In this document: positions 13,875-28,289 of the stretch, one piece after another
Layout of the letters: each line of letters opens with the position of its first letter
How positions within the stretch are numbered: position 1 is the stretch's first letter
NCBI RefSeq assembly: GCF_040807025.1
Contig: NC_090952.1
Coordinates: 23,433,068 to 23,497,067 of the forward strand
Source of the DNA: Struthio camelus
Taxonomy: Eukaryota; Chordata; Aves; Struthioniformes; Struthionidae
DNA: 64,000 bases
Reading direction: 5' to 3'
Translations under genes and position numbers: made by a program
The notes under the pieces: model-generated
Told to the model about the DNA's origin: nothing
Seen by the model: only the letters and a program-made list of their open reading frames with translations
The model's database searches: none

Positions 13875-16800
13875 CTCGTCTTTCACCTTGAAACTCTCTG
13901 TTCCTTCTAGCTATTGAGCCATCTGGGAATTGCAGCTCCTAAAAGTTTGGAAACTGGAAGGTTTAAAAAAAAAAAGTCAAAAATGGTATCATCTTAATTC
14001 ATGGAGGAGGCAGCCTGTAACTCACGTTCTTGAATGCTGTGGTTAGGTGTTCAGCCCATTCCTCCTGTAAGCTAAGATTTTGTTTATTTTGCCCTATGAA
14101 GTATTTGCCTAAGGACTTTCTTTTATTCCCAGGTTAGCAGTAACACCTGCAGAGAAAGACTAATTGCTTCTTAAAAAATAGACTCAAATCCAGGCAGAGG
14201 TGGCAGATGTGCACCAAGAAGCCTGCCGCTGAGAGCAGAGGGGCTATTTCGGAAGAGTCATTCCTCCTCAAGGAACGATCGCACACCACGCTCTTTCAAC
14301 CCAAGTGCAAACTTTCTGCAAATGGGGAAGTCTGGGTTCCGGATTGAGCTGCGAGAGCTGAGTAGCAGTTTCCCCGTAGGTGTCCATACTCCTCCTTGAA
14401 CAAAACCAAGGTTCAGTCCAGGCCATCGAGATACCAAGTTCCTTGCTTGCTGCTCTCTGTGCTCCGTGGAGGCTCCCGTGGTGCCCGAGGCGGATGCGAT
14501 CAGCCCTCCGTCCATGGGCTGTACGTGGGACCTCTCTGCAGAGGCTGCTGGATCAGCAAGCACCGAGAGGTGCACCTCTGGGCCAGGCCCTCCCCTGGCA
14601 AGTGCTGTTGGATTTTTTTCCCTTGACCTTTTTTGAAATGCACACCCATACTTCAGGACCTTCAAGGGCTGCTTCTCTAATCTCTCCAGAAGGATTATTG
14701 CTGCTGGAAATCATGAGGGTTTGGACTAGCTATCGGCTTTATCAGGAAAGCTTCTTTCCGGCCAAGCTAGTAAGAGCTTTGCTAAGCGGGAATCTTGGGT
14801 CGAAGCTGCTCTTCTCATATTTCACAGATGGCCTCAATGAATGATTTACTAGGAGAGTAAAAGATTAGCCAGATTCCTCCAACTGCATCTCAAGTCGTAT
14901 AAAGCACCGGGTTTTATTGGGGCCTAGACAATTCCTAATTCTTTAGCCACATTAGACTGTTTTACAATGACTAATTGCCCTGCACTGCCTTCCCTGGGAA
15001 TCAGGTGTCTCCTGGGGGGGGGGGAGGAACCCACGCTCCTCGCACGAGCCTCTCCAGTGGCTTTGAGATAGTTCTGCCAGGGAAGGCTTCTCCATATGTT
15101 CAGGTACCCACAGTGACCAGAAGATGTTATGTCTCTAATTGTATTTTATTGGCGAGGTTAATATGCTTCTGGGAGGGGGGGGTGGTAAAGGGAATACTTA
15201 AAATATGCAATGAGGTGTTTCCATAAAATTATCCAAAGCTTTGCAGAATCTTCCTACGGAGAAGAGCGATTGCTGGAGAATTCACACAAACCCTAGTTTG
15301 TATAGGGCAAAACCTCTTGCTTTAATGTTTCAGCCAGTCTCCGGGGCTGGGGTGAGCTCTTCTAGGGGAAGGGCGACTACCCCAGTTTTGCCTGTTATGG
15401 AGTTTCTCACATTTTTCCCTTTTACATTTGGCAGCCTTAACTCTGTGTCTGATTATCTATGGCAATTCCTACAGAGTCTGGCTGTTTTAAAGGACTGCAG
15501 TACTGACTTAAACATCCAAATTGGAAAAGCAGGGTTTAAAGTGGACCTATTTTTTTCCTTTAGAAAGAGGCTCGTTAAAGATCTTTGTTAAATTATTTAC
15601 CAGTGGTCTTGCAGGATCAACAGATCTTTCCATTTAACCACTTGTATGACTTCCATCATGCTTTTTTTTTCCTCTCCCTCCACAAAGAAATCAATCACAG
15701 AATTGTAAATAAGACTGCACTGTGACAGGATACAACACAAAACTTAGCTCTTCTGCTTCCCATACCCAGTAGATACTTCTGCAAATGTCCTAGAAATGTG
15801 TGGTGTATATTTTCTATTTAGATAGTCTCTTTTTGCATATCTGTAACATCACCCCAGTCTGGCTGCCCAGGGAGTTTGCTGATAGAAAGTGCACCTTTGC
15901 TTCTTGCGGTTGCTCTGTTAGTTCATCTCTTTCAAAGTCTTCAAAGCACAGGCTTTAGGGAAGCTCTCGCGAGTCCTCCCACGGATATCCTTTACTGCCC
16001 TGGAGCCCTATCACCCACAGCCTGGCGGTGCACGTGGGTGTGTTAGCAGCCCCCATCTGCCCAGCCGAGACCGCTAGAGGGCTTGCTCGGATGTTCTTCC
16101 TATTCATAGAGATATATGATGTGCACGTGCCGTAAAGTGTAAAGCACTATGGGCATGTGCTGATCTAATGTAAACAGTCTTTGGTTTATAGTGGTTAGAG
16201 ATGAGAGCTATGAGATTCGCTGGGGAAATCAACCCCTAGCAGAAATGTTTAAAATATTTGGGTTTTAGCCAAGAGGCTACGAAGAGAGAGAGTTTGCATC
16301 TTCCATTCTCTCTGCTGTGATCTCCTCCTGTGCAATGCTAAAAGCTACACGTGAAATAGAAACAAGAAGAAACAGCCCTGCCAGACTTGTCTCGAGGTGT
16401 TAAAAGAGGTTGAAGACGCTCTCTGTCTGCCCTACAAGTGCAGGGATAATAAAATATGCTACGCTTCTGACTGTTGCACCACCACTTACCTGCGTAAGTT
16501 GGGGCTGAGCCTGTTCCTCGGCAGTCCCTTCTTGCTGAAGCTGCCACATAAGGGAGACGGAAACAGCCCCTGGAGTCCCCTTGATACAAGCTCCCCCACC
16601 GTAGCCGTCCCCGGCGGCGCGCTGGGGCTGCCCCTCTGGATAACACGGCAGTGCCGAGATGGAAGCAAGCGAGAGGAAAGCTGCTGCCCGGGGTGCACGA
16701 GCGACCTGCTGCAAGCGTGGGGCAATGGCTGGGCTGAAACACCTCCAGCAGCAGCTCTAACACCAGCGGCTCTGCTTAAATCGGAGGCTTCATGCCATTT

Positions 16801-19800
16801 ACCTTCTGAGTGAGGAACTGTGGGGGGTCCCTTTAGCAGCTTTGCTTTGCGATCCTGAGAGCTAGGAGCATTTTCAGGCATGCTTTTAAATCAGAAGTTG
16901 ACTCACGCACCCACTTACAGGTCGTCAGCTAGCAGCATGCACAAGGAGGGTTAGTTGTGTGTGGTCGCGCAAGGGAGTGCGCTTGGTTTACCGGCTTAAA
17001 GCTCAGTCCAGCCATCAGTGGTAGGACCGGCAGCAGCTGCAGATGGACCCAGGGTCAAGGCTAATGAAAACGAAAAGGCAGGGGTCTTGCTTAAACGCTG
17101 GCGATATCCCTTCAGGCTTTCCTCTTCTTTTCTTAATGCCAGCCCAACTTCATATTGACGAAGAAGCATCTCTGAGCGAAGAAAATACCTTTATTTAATT
17201 ACAAGACTTTGCTTGCATGGGTCTGTCATCTGCCAGTGCCAGCGGATGGCCAGCAGAGCAGCAAAAGCAAATCTGGGTGAGCCAGGAACAGGGCTCTGCA
17301 ACTTCTGTACCCGTGAAAAAGTGGCTAAATTAGGACTGGGTTCACCAGACACCAAACCGCCAAAGCGTTTGTTTCTGCCTGAGATCGCCCTGCGTTACCC
17401 TAGACCTGTTTCTGGGAGGTGTGACCTGCCAGGCGCCGGCGCCTGGAGCCAGACCCAAAGAACTTGGTGGAAGTTTTGCTGCTGGCTGTAACTGGGCCTA
17501 AGAAGAGCTGTAAAAAGTACAAGACTGCAACTCTGTCCTCTTCTCAGTGAAGGTAGAACTAAAATGTGTGTTTCCCATGATGCAACATGCTCTATTACTA
17601 GTCACATATAAAATAAATGAACTGTGTGTATTAGCATCTGTTATATATACAATTTTCAAAGCGTGTCAGTTAGCAGAACGGATCATCATTTATCCTGAAT
17701 GAAGACAACCTCTCTCCAAAGCAACTAATGTGTAGGAGTGGCTATTTATTAATAAACATTGATTTAAAAGCAAATGTAATCCTTTGATATTAAAAAAAAA
17801 ATAGTATTTGTCAAGCCTATGTTTATAAGAATAACTTAAAATCCCAGAGGACTACTCCACCATAGCAATTTCTGAGGATAGAGGGATCTCTGGGACTGCC
17901 TTAGTGTGATCTCCCGTCAGTGGCCATCGAAAGTCTTGGAGCACCTTCTTGCTAGACCGAGAGCACCCAGCCTTGCTGGGCAAGTCGTCGTCAAAGCCAC
18001 TGTCTCCACTTCCCATTGCCAAGCAGAAGAGGCCATTGATCAGAACAGGGGTCTGAAAAGGCACCATCAAAAGATGGAGCAATCTACAGGAAGAATTCAG
18101 ACGAGAAGAGACATAAAAGTGATTTTTGAATATCACTATTATTTTTAGACATACTATCTTTTTCCCAGAGGCACAGAGTTGGTGCCTGGCATCGTGACAT
18201 CTTATTCAGACGAGATGTTGAGCCGTGGTTCCCGTCTTTCGCGGTACCTCCCTTCGTGTCTGCTTGTTTGGAAGTCTGCGTTGGCAATGATGGGATAACT
18301 GTGCAATATCCTGCTATAAAACGCTCCTATCACAATGTTGTCTTTTTTCCTATTCTTTTCTTCCAAAAGAGCGTTTTTGCCAGTGAAGCAGTGCATCTGC
18401 TTCTACAGAAAGGTCCGTCCTCTGCGTGGCTGCCTTCACCTATGCGCAGAGGCTAAAAGTAACCTCTCTCCAGACACAAACAGGAGGAAAAAAAGTAATG
18501 AGCTAAAGAGGAAATGAAATTGCTAACGAATTGATGAGAGTACTTAAATGCTTAATTCTCACCAAAGCTATTGCTACAGCGTGCTCACTTGCCAGCGCAG
18601 GGGTGGTTGCGCTGGATCCCGGTCCCAGCATCAGAGAAAGGCAAAGGTAAGAAAGGAAACAGCTGTGATCCCTTTTTGCAGCACTGGATCCTCTTCACCC
18701 CCTTAGATGTATCCCAACATAAACAACCTTTCAGATCATTTTACAAAGTGCCTGCTAAGTGGGACCAAGGAGAAGGTAGTCTGTAACGTAATAATTTCTG
18801 TTCAGTCTTCCTTATTTTCCTGCTCGGTCACGGAAAGGAAATCTGGCTGGTTGTTCATTTGAAAGCATTTGCAGAGGTGATGGCATAATAGATAGGAAAG
18901 TATGTTAGGCTCTGGCAGCTACTAATATATGGAGACTTTCACATGAAAAAAATGCAAGCGGCCTGTAAAGGCTTCCCATTTGTCATGAGCAACCCACAGC
19001 ACCGTGGGACAGCTGTTTGCCTGGGATCTGTATCAGAGCTGTAAGGAACCAGAGCAGACACGTGCTGTGTTGTACAAAGACCATAACCCAAGAGACAGGG
19101 AAATCATTCTTTATAAGGCAAAAACATCATAGAGAATTAATGTTTTCTATAAAAGGTACTTTTCAGGTTTTGCTCAGTGTTCTACATAACTTAATCAAAA
19201 ACACAGCTTAAAAATGCAGAAATTATGGTCTTTCATATTCTAGCGCTCTAGTAAGTTCCCCAGGAGACAGATTTGGCGCTGTTGTAAGCGTGACTGCGTA
19301 CCTGCGGGGTTTGTTTTGGCAAGGAGGGCTGCCGTTGTCGTACAAGAGCAGGGAGGTGAAGCAGGTGGCAAAGGTTTCCCGGGAGAGGTTGAGTACAGCG
19401 TCTTTACACTCCTCAAGCCAGCCTTCGCTTTGCCTCGTTCCCCATACCAGAGAATTTGCTGAGTCTTCATTTGAAAATCAGAATGAAAAAAGTCCAGAGC
19501 TAAAGCTTGAAACATCCTCGGTAGAGGAGCAGCCTTTAGTGAAGGCAAGACAAGGACAGCACCCGCCACGGGCACAGAGGAGCTCCTGAATGAGGCCACA
19601 AGGAGAGCCAGGGAGAAAGGCCAAAATCTGAGCAAGAAGCTAGAAAGCAGGAAGGGACCCAAGGCGCCACGTAAGGCCATGCGAGCCTCACACGATGGCA
19701 CCTGGTACTGAAGCAGCCCAAAAACGTGCAGGGTGAACAATTTCTGGATTATGTTATTGCTTTGGCCAGGTTTCATGGAAGGCGGGTTTGGGTTTTTTTT

Positions 19801-22800
19801 TTTTTTTTCTTGAGAGCAATCAGGAATGAACCACTCCAGCATCCTCTGGTAGCGATGGCTCTTCACCCTCCTGGATCACCGCTTGGATGAGATGAATCCA
19901 CACTGTGTGAAGATAAAGCGAGGCAGCCCCGGCACTGAAGGACCAGGAGGGAGATACGACAGGGGCAGAGGAGCGCTCCCACCTTCCAGCTGAGCACAGG
20001 TCGTCCCGTGTGGCTGAGCTGGCCCGATTTGGCCATCTGGCCTCTTCACTGGGAACGCTGGCCCCAGCCCTGTATTTGACTGCAGATGCGTGCTCCTGAT
20101 CCATTGCAACAAGAAGCAAAATGCTCTGCTAAAATGATGAATTTACCAAAACCACTGCTGAAGGCCGTTTACTCACAGCTTGCACTGGCTTTCCGATGTC
20201 AGAATTGCAGTACTATGCTGCTCCCAACTGGGCACGATACTTTAGCTTCTAGTATTAGAGGGGGGAAAATGTTACGTTTTTTTGTACCTCCGTGTAAGCC
20301 TCGTATATGGAAGGTTTTCCAAGGAAACTTGATAATTGGTTTATGCAAAGGTCTTAAATCGAAGCAGAGGTACCATCATCACGGTACCACGAGCTTTTTG
20401 TAGAACAGTCTCAGGACAAATACTCTTCCCTGAGCTCCCCATCAGCCTCCCTGTTGGCGTATGCTTAGTGACGCCCCTTTTGGTCCGTTCTACCCTGGGA
20501 AATTTTGCACCGAGCTCCCCACTGCGCTGCGCCACGCTGGCATGTTGCAAAGGCAAAGCACATCTGCATGAAAGCGTTTCCACTAATACTAATTTCCCTA
20601 GCTTTAGCAGGCCCTAAGATTTCCTCCTCTCCTTCTCTATTCTCCCTTCTCTCTCTTCTCTTCTTTTTGGTTATTGCTTCAGCTGAGTAAGACAGAAAAC
20701 CTTGTAAACAAAAATGCAAATAAAATGGCAAGATTAACTGAGCTGTGGGCTAAGGGTGTGCAGGCACAGGAAAGTGAAAGAATATTGAAATAAGCTTTCA
20801 AAACTTTGTTTCTTTGCCAGAGCTCAAACTCCAGACACTAGTTTGGCTGTACTAGTAGTGCAGTTAAGTGTGTTCCTCTGTTAAGCCATATATATTCCCA
20901 ACAGGCCAGCTCCTGAGCAGCTGCTAGCTACAGGCTTTCTGCAGTCTGAGGTCTCTGGGTCAGAAATGCTGTATCTTCCACCATCCTATCTCCCTCAACA
21001 GCTCCATGCATGGGTAATCTGTCTCCTGGCAAGGTAAATTCCGGTTTTCAGAGTGCTTTAGCTCAACGCCTGTTTGCAACACAGAGGCTGAGGCCAGCTC
21101 AGCAGCTGACCGCTCCGGCCAGAGACAGCCATCGCGCCAATAATCCGGAGGCTCGGCGCTGTTCGTTGTCACGCTAGGCACGCGTTTTAGCTGAAAATAA
21201 GACAGACTTTGCTGCAAGGAGCTATGCTTGGCTGCTGCATGCTCACCACAAGCTGCATAAACCACTGCTCCCGTGCATTTAAACGCAGGCATCTTGCTTT
21301 CTTCAAGGTGGTGCAAGGTTTTCCTTTCCAACGTCTTCAGGCATGATTCATGTAGGTGAAATCCACGGCCTGCAGAGCACACAAGACAGGCCGAGACGCC
21401 AGGGCCGCAGGAAGTCTTGTGTCAGGACGATCTTCACTTTGTTGCTGCTACAGACAGATATTATTTTTAATGTAAAAGTTATTGCCTCAGGCAGACTTCA
21501 TCTCACCAGTGCACCGTTTCAGAATGCTTTAAATTAAGTCTGGAGGCTAAAAGTGTGTTAGTCATTGCCCATATAGCATGGGGGAAGCACGGCCTTCTGC
21601 AGTTGTTGTTAGCATCCAGCATCTGGTTTATGTTTCTAATGATTTATTCAATGATGGGAGACAGGTAAGGAACCATCATGGAAGACAAACTAGACAAGAT
21701 GGGGATTTTCAGAGCTCTGAAACCATTGTTAAATCAAAGTTGTCTGACTTCAAAAGCAATACATGAATTGATTAAGTTCTTTGAACAACGTGCAACGCTC
21801 GCAAAGTTGGCAGATATTCTTGCAGGCAGAGTTGGTAGCACAGCCAGCTACGAAGGTTGCTTGACCCTTCTGAGTATAAGGCCCTGCTCTTTTGTCAGGA
21901 CATTGACTTTTTCTTTTTTTTTTGAGAAAATTTCAGCCGAGGGGTTCAACTGCCGGCAAGAGCCAGGATAGAGAAGAATACATTGTTTTTTCAGTGCTAG
22001 AATAATTCAGGAAATCCTTTCTTTGGAAAGATCTAATGCTTCCATACTTTGAAGTGAGGACTTGAAATCCAATGGGGGAAGATAGGCTTTGTGTTAAGGA
22101 CGGGCGCGTTGCCATTGCCATAAGGATCTGACCACGGTTGTTTCAGTTTTATGAGCCTTCGAGACAGCCTAGTTTGTATATGTGCAGTAGAGCTTTGCAA
22201 GAGCTTAGCTGAGATTAGAGGAGAGTCTCTGCTCGAGTCTGCCGGTGCCTGGCCCTCGCTGGCCTGCGCAAGTGGTGGAACTGGCCTGCGAGCCCCTTGC
22301 GGGAGGAGGGAGAGGAGGGGAGTCTGGGCACCGTGGAAATGCCCCTGAGGGAATTCGTAATTCTGCTTGCGGAGAAGTTTTGGATATTGGCAGTGACTGA
22401 GGGCTGGCGTCCCAATTTGACCGAGAGAGGAAACCAAACCTGCAAGCACGGCCCTTCCCACGCGCTGAGCGAGGCGGGCTGGGGAGAGCGAGCCGTGCTA
22501 GAGCTGTCCTGCACAGCGCGGGCACCTGAAGGCGGATTTTTTTCAGTTCCTAAACCTGAGTGGCAAAGATTTTCTCAAACGAAGAATACTTTCGCAGGGC
22601 GAGAAAATAATTCATCTCCTGCCCCAACCCCTCTCCCTCCCACAAGATCCCTGGTGCTTTTCCTGACGCCGATTACAGAGCGAAGTGAGGAAGGAGTTGT
22701 GTGAAAAAAAAGCTCATATGTCACGGCACAAATCTTTCTGCTGTCCATCAGTTCTTCCCCAGGCACAGCTACTACTGGAGGATGACAAGAAGGACCCTGC

Positions 22801-25800
22801 ACTCAGCGGGTGGTAGGTAAAAGCTGTATCTGGAGACCCGAAACTCTTCCTCCAGCTAAACAAAAGTTTGTTCATCTCACGCACTTTTTTGGACAGAAGA
22901 CGCCCTCCTCGACTGCAGCTGCAGCACCCAGCAGGTTGATTCTCTGCAGCGGAAAGCCCACGCCACGGGGCAGCTGCTGCTCTTAGCTTCCTGCTGCAGC
23001 GTCCTCTGCCTTGTTACGGCGCAGCCGGCCTGCCCGCTGCCGGGGGACGGTGGTGGGACACCTGGGACCGGGCAGCCGGAGGGACACCAGATGCTGCCAG
23101 GGCCCACGCGTTTCTGCTCACGGGGAACTTCTCCAAGGCTGTGCCGCGGACGCGGCGGAGGCCGAGCGCACCCGAGCCGCCGGGCACAGACCTCCCGTGG
23201 GGATGGCTGGCTGGGTGGCCCCGACGGTCAGACCTGTGACCTTCCCCAAGTGGAAATACATAAGCCCTGTTTTGCGTTGGTGCCATTCACCTGGGCTGAG
23301 GCTGCGCGTACCGACCGGACCAAACCCCCGGCCGGCGGGCGTCCCTGTGTCCGAGTGACGCAGCGTCACGCTCACGGCGCGAGAAACAAACCGGCGCGCG
23401 GCGCGGGGAGTTCGCCGGGATGCCGGGATGCTCCACTTCGAGAAGCGCCCCAGCCCCAGAGCCACCCAGTTCAGCTCGAGCAGGGCTGCTCGGCCAGACG
23501 ACGCGCCTGGCTTTCTCTGCAAAGTGGACGAGCGCCAAAGGGGTTTTTTAATTTCCAGATGCTTTTAAAATAAAAATAAAGCCTTGCGCTGTAAACTGGC
23601 TTTGAATGGATGCGTCTCCTTCAGCCAAATAGTTGACCGATACGGGCTCGATGACTGGGCAATAAAACCTTTCGTTGCAATCTGGATCGCCGCAAGGGCT
23701 GGCGAGCTCGGCGCCGCGTGGGGCAGCGGGGCCGCGTGGCTCCCCGTGCCGCCGCAGCCCGCCCTCCCCGCGGCACGGCCGCCCGCCGCTCCCCAAGGGC
23801 CCGCTGGCTCCAGACAAAACTCTTTGCATGTTTTTTAACTTGTTCTTTTTTTTTTGGGGGGGGGGGGCAAAGGCAGCTGGCAGCCGAGCGGGAATTAAGA
23901 GTTTCGAGGGGGCGGAAATATCTTCCTGGACACACGGACAGGGCTTGGAAATGTTTCCCCCATCCTTAAGCGAAGAGGGTTGTGCCGAGCGCTAGGGTCC
24001 ACGTGCAGCTGTGCGGCTCTCGGGTAAAGCCGGTTTCTGCCCGAAAGGCTCCCGGGAGCCCGGCCGGGCTGGTGGCACCGCGGGGCCCCTCTGCCCTGCC
24101 ACCGGCCTGGCCCCGTGCCCGGCGTGCCGGGCCAGCCGAAGGTGTGTTTCCAAGCCAGCCTGGACGGATCCCTCCGAAAGCAGCTCAAACCTGGCACGTG
24201 CCCCTCGAGCACAAGGACAGTGGCAAACGGAGTTAAATTAGTTTTCCGCGCCTGCGGGAGCGGATCACGAACAACACGGCGTCCTGAAAATTCCCTCCTC
24301 CTTTAGAGAGATACGACTGAAAACCCGACGGGATCCTCGTCTAGGCCGACTAGAGCCAGCGATCCGGAAAGCGGATGTTTAAAGCGGAGGTGGATTTTGG
24401 GAACCCCGAAACGCCAGGGTCCGTATGAGACATGCATCCCCGTTTTATCCCGTTCCCGGCACCGAGCAGGCACACACGGCAGCGAGACGGGCCCTGGGGC
24501 CGGACGCGGCACAGGGCGACGGGGCCGGAGGAGCCGGCCACCAGCATCCCGGAGCTGCTCCTGGGAAAAAGGCTGGTTTGGGCGGCTGGCGCGCTCCGCA
24601 CCTCCGGCTGCCGCGGGCAGGGGTGAGGACGGCAGAGCTGTTTCAGCCAGCCCTGAGGCTGGGGGTGACGGCGGGGTGCCCGTCGTCCCTGCCTCTCCGG
24701 GCGCTCCCGCGCTCTCCGGCCGCGACGCTGTGCCGCGGAGCCGGCGGGTTCCTGCTCCTCACTCCTGCTTCGAAGTTCCCTCGATTCCTCGTGGCTTCTT
24801 GCAAAAGCCTGCACAGGCAGCGAGCATAAAAGCAAAATAATCGCGGCTCCGGGGAGGCCTCGGAGGAGCCCGGAGCGGACTGCGCCGGCGACGCCGCGCG
24901 TGCCGAAGGCTGCCAAGGTGGCAGACGGGCTCCTCGCCTCCGGAAGAGACACTCTCAGGCGACAGCACATGCATCTGTGTTGGTCCCTGTTGCTCACTTG
25001 TTCTGGCTGGGCTCGCCTGGCCCCGGGCTGAAACCACAGCAAATTCGGGTATTTCCCCCCCGTCTTGCTCAGCTCGCTGATGACATCTCCCGGTCCGCCG
25101 TGCGCTGGCTCCCGGGATTCGTCTGCGAGTCTCCCGAGACACCCGCCCGCTGCAGCAGCAGCCCGCAGCGCAGCGGCATTTAGCATATGAATGCTGCCAC
25201 ACAGTTTAACCAAACCCAAAATTGCCGGCCTTTGTGTGCCCTTGGCCCTCTTTGTGCCGGCAGGCGGGGAGCCGGCGCCCGGCCGCCCCGGACAAAGAGC
25301 CCCCTTGCCGCGGGCCCTGCGCCCTGCCCTCGCCCACCTGCTCACCCCCCCCCGCCGCCCCCCGGTAAGCGGATTTCTGGATAGTTTCTGCGCACCCCGG
25401 CAAGGCGTTGGGGTGGGGGGGGGGGGCTTTTTTTAGCCGAGGGTGAGGAGGGGGGGGGGGAGAACTACGGGAACAAGCTTCTTTCCGTGCATTTTCTGCA
25501 CCGGCTTGTATAGACCCAAAGCGCAAAACCGCCCGGCGGGCGCTTCCCGAGCCTCCCGGGACGGGAGCTCCTGCACAGCCTGGTCCCGGCGGCTGCTTTG
25601 CTCCCCACGCCCGGGTCCCCCCGCCGCCCCTCCGGGGACGCACGCTTAAACCGGAGCCGACGGCGGGGGGAAAACAGCCGCAAAAACGTCCAAGAGGCGG
25701 AAAGGCGAACACGGGAAAAGCTACAAGTCTTCTGGCTGCCTGAAGGGTGCCAACGTCCTCAAAAGCCGCTTGGGTTTGCAGAAATCCCTCCGAAATGGTG

Positions 25801-26124
25801 TAAACTTTTCGTGAAACAAAACGTTAGAGAGCGTCGCGGAGCGTACCTGCCGCCGGCGCTCACAGCAGCGTCGCTGGGCTGGTGCCCTCCAACCGCACCG
25901 CTCCGGGGCTTGCAAAGGGCACGGTGCTGCCCGCCGGGAGATGGGGAAACCGAGGCACGGCCGCCGCCGGCCTCGGCGCTGGGGCCGCGTGGGGCAGCCG
26001 GCAGCCCGCGGCTGGCGGGTTGAGCCCTCTCGTGAGACTCCCCGATTCATGATGACCTTTCTTTCTGCGCAGGGGCATGGATGGGAGGACAGGGGAACTG
26101 GGAAGGACTCTTGTTCCCAGTAAC

Positions 26125-26400
26125 TGCTGGCCTGACACGAACGAATGACTCTTCTTAAAATATTGCAAAGACTATTAAAAGCAGCACTGATAAAAGGCAA
26201 GAAGCTGGGAAAACGGACTAGACTGGACTATTTTTAGCAGCGGTGGCATCTGGACAGCATGAGAATTGCTTCGCACAGATTTAGCGCAGCTGACGTCTGA
26301 ACAAAACGTTTGCTGGATAAGCTGAAATCGAGCAGAACAGATACCTAGAGAAACAGCGACCAGCACAAAGCAGCCGCTCAAACCCAGGCCAGACAAACAC
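26125..26400. promoter_or_regulatory. AT-rich island, candidate cis-regulatory element
   Basis: A ~275-bp low-GC island inside CpG-rich DNA. It carries a perfect MEF2-type box CTATTTTTAG at 26228-26237 and a GATA-like TGATAA. The contrast with its surroundings suggests retained noncoding function. This is inference from composition and motifs only. Confidence 0.3.
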
Positions 26401-27894
26401 GCAGCCAAGGGTCACTCGCATCCCCACAAAGGAGCGATGTCCCTCGGCCGGCAGCCAGAGCGCCGCTCCCGCCGGGCCGGCCGCGCTCAGGGGGCTCCGG
26501 CGACGTGCGCGGGGCGGGGGGGGGGCCCCAAGGCTGCTCGGGAGCGCCGGGGCAGGTTACCCCAAAAGGAGCAGTCAGGCGGTGGGGCAACAGCTCCCGG
26601 ACACCGGCGTCGGGAGGTGAAGAATAGGAGCAGCAGCCGGGGAGCTGCCCCGCTCCGGCCATAACCCAGCGCTGCTTATGGTTTTTTTGGGGTTTTTTTG
26701 CCCCATGCCCGGCTGGATTGGGGAAAATAGCTGCCCTGTATTAAACGAAGCCAAGCCCGAAGGGAGGGCACCCTGCAGCGCGCTGGGCAGGTTTGGGGGT
26801 TGTCGCCACCCCGGGCTCGCCGTCCTCGGGGACCGCGCGGGGAGCAGCCACCACTGCCACGAGCACGCTGGGGCTCTGCGCGGCGGGAACCGCCGCTCGG
26901 CCTGAGCGCTGCTCTAAAAATAGCGCCGAGAAAGCCCGCGCCGAGCCCGGGCCCTCTGCTCTCCTTACCACCCTCTCCCTCCGGAGAGACCCTGGGGAGC
27001 AGCCGGCAAATAAACGGCTTAGCGTGGGCCAGCGGTGGCTGCTGCCGGCGCTCGCCCCGGCGGGAGGGAGCCGGCGGCAGGCAGCCCGCCGGGGCTGCCG
27101 CTCCGCGCGGCGCTCCCCGTGCCGAGCAGCCCGCCGTCAGCCCCCGGAGGTTGCAGACCGGCGGGGGAGCGCTGCCGAAGCAGACAGGACGCGAGACGCG
27201 TCCTCGCCGAGGGGCTCGGTAAAGACCCTTCCCCCCCCCCCCCAGCGTTGACCATCACGCGGGAGAGGAGACTCTCCAGCCCGGGCGGTGGGACACAACC
27301 CACCCCCAGGAGCTCGCAACAGGCTTTCCTCGACAGCCCCAGCGAGCGCCCAGCCGGCCCTTTCATTGCCGCCGGGAACCTGCGTACGCTGGGGTGCTGG
27401 GGGCTGAACTTGGGCTGCCGTCGTGGTGGCAGGGCAGCCCACGTGAAGGATGGGCCTCTCGGTCTCTATAGGCGGTTGGGTTACTCCCGGCCGTGCTCCC
27501 GTGTCCAGGAACGTCTGTAGTTTACCCTGATCTGACTTGGCTGGTTCAGGTGCTCGTGAAACTCCTTCCCAAGCCACAAGCACTGAGCTGCAGCTTACGC
27601 CGAGCGTCTGGGAGGAGCCGCGGCGCTCGGGCTGGCGACCGCCGTCTGCGCCAGACCTTGCCCGCGCGACTTCTCCGTACGGAAACCCTGGATTTTAGCT
27701 GGCCAAAGGAAAGATAAATAGCTCGGGATGGATACAAAATAACAGATTTTTTTTTGCCTACGTTTTCTATTTCGGCAGCCTAGGTCTCTGCAGGTACCTA
27801 CCAGCCCGCTCCGGGCTGCCGGTGCCTGCTGCCGGGGGGACCCGCTGTGGGGCTCTTCCTCCCCGCACGATGGCCCCGGAGCTGCCTGGAAAGC

Positions 27895-27985
27895 CAGCAG
27901 TCATTGCCTGAGCTCTTATTACACATCAATCGTATAATTAAACATCGAGGAGGCGGATTACGATTTCGCAAGTAGCAGTTCGGGT
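27895..27985. promoter_or_regulatory. AT-rich island with homeodomain-like motifs
   Basis: A short island containing 'ttattacacatcaat' and 'tataattaaac' (TAATTA core) within GC-rich DNA. It is a candidate conserved noncoding element. Evidence is limited to motif content. Confidence 0.25.
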
Positions 27986-28289
27986 GTTTCCTACCTCTCG
28001 GGCACTTGTCTTGGAAATCCTGCCTCGTCGCAGGGGAGGGTTTCTGCACGCTGCTGAGGTCAGGCGCGAGCCTCCAGTCCGCGGCGTCGGCACCCTTGGT
28101 GTCAGGGACCACCGCTTGCTAAGGACGGTGCCGCGCTGTCACCAAACATTACTGCCCGTGGTGGGGCGGGGGGGGGGGGGGAACAGTTTGTTGCTCGCTC
28201 AAGAAAAATAAATCCTTGACCCTTTACCAGACCTGTGCAGCAGTGGCGCCGCTCGCTCCTTGTGAAAGTGTGTGGGTGGGAAAAGAGTC

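Larger units (their letters stand above)
9999..22200. other. Intergenic DNA, no gene seen
   Basis: Mixed-composition sequence with no coding exon or RNA gene that I can support. It contains one SINE remnant (10460-10575), a perfect short inverted repeat (13848-13874), G-tracts near 15015 and 15174, and a polypyrimidine patch around 20620-20670. GC content rises gradually toward 22 kb. Confidence 0.65.

Noticed and set aside
24350-25345. 331-codon open frame on the - strand
   Set aside because: It lies in CpG-dense DNA where all frames are long. It overlaps other frames on both strands, is rich in Arg/Ala/Gly/Pro, and shows no domain I recognise.
25939-25958. 'gatggggaaaccgaggcac' resembling the MIR SINE core
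   Set aside because: The match is only about 19 nt and is surrounded by CpG-rich sequence with no other SINE blocks.
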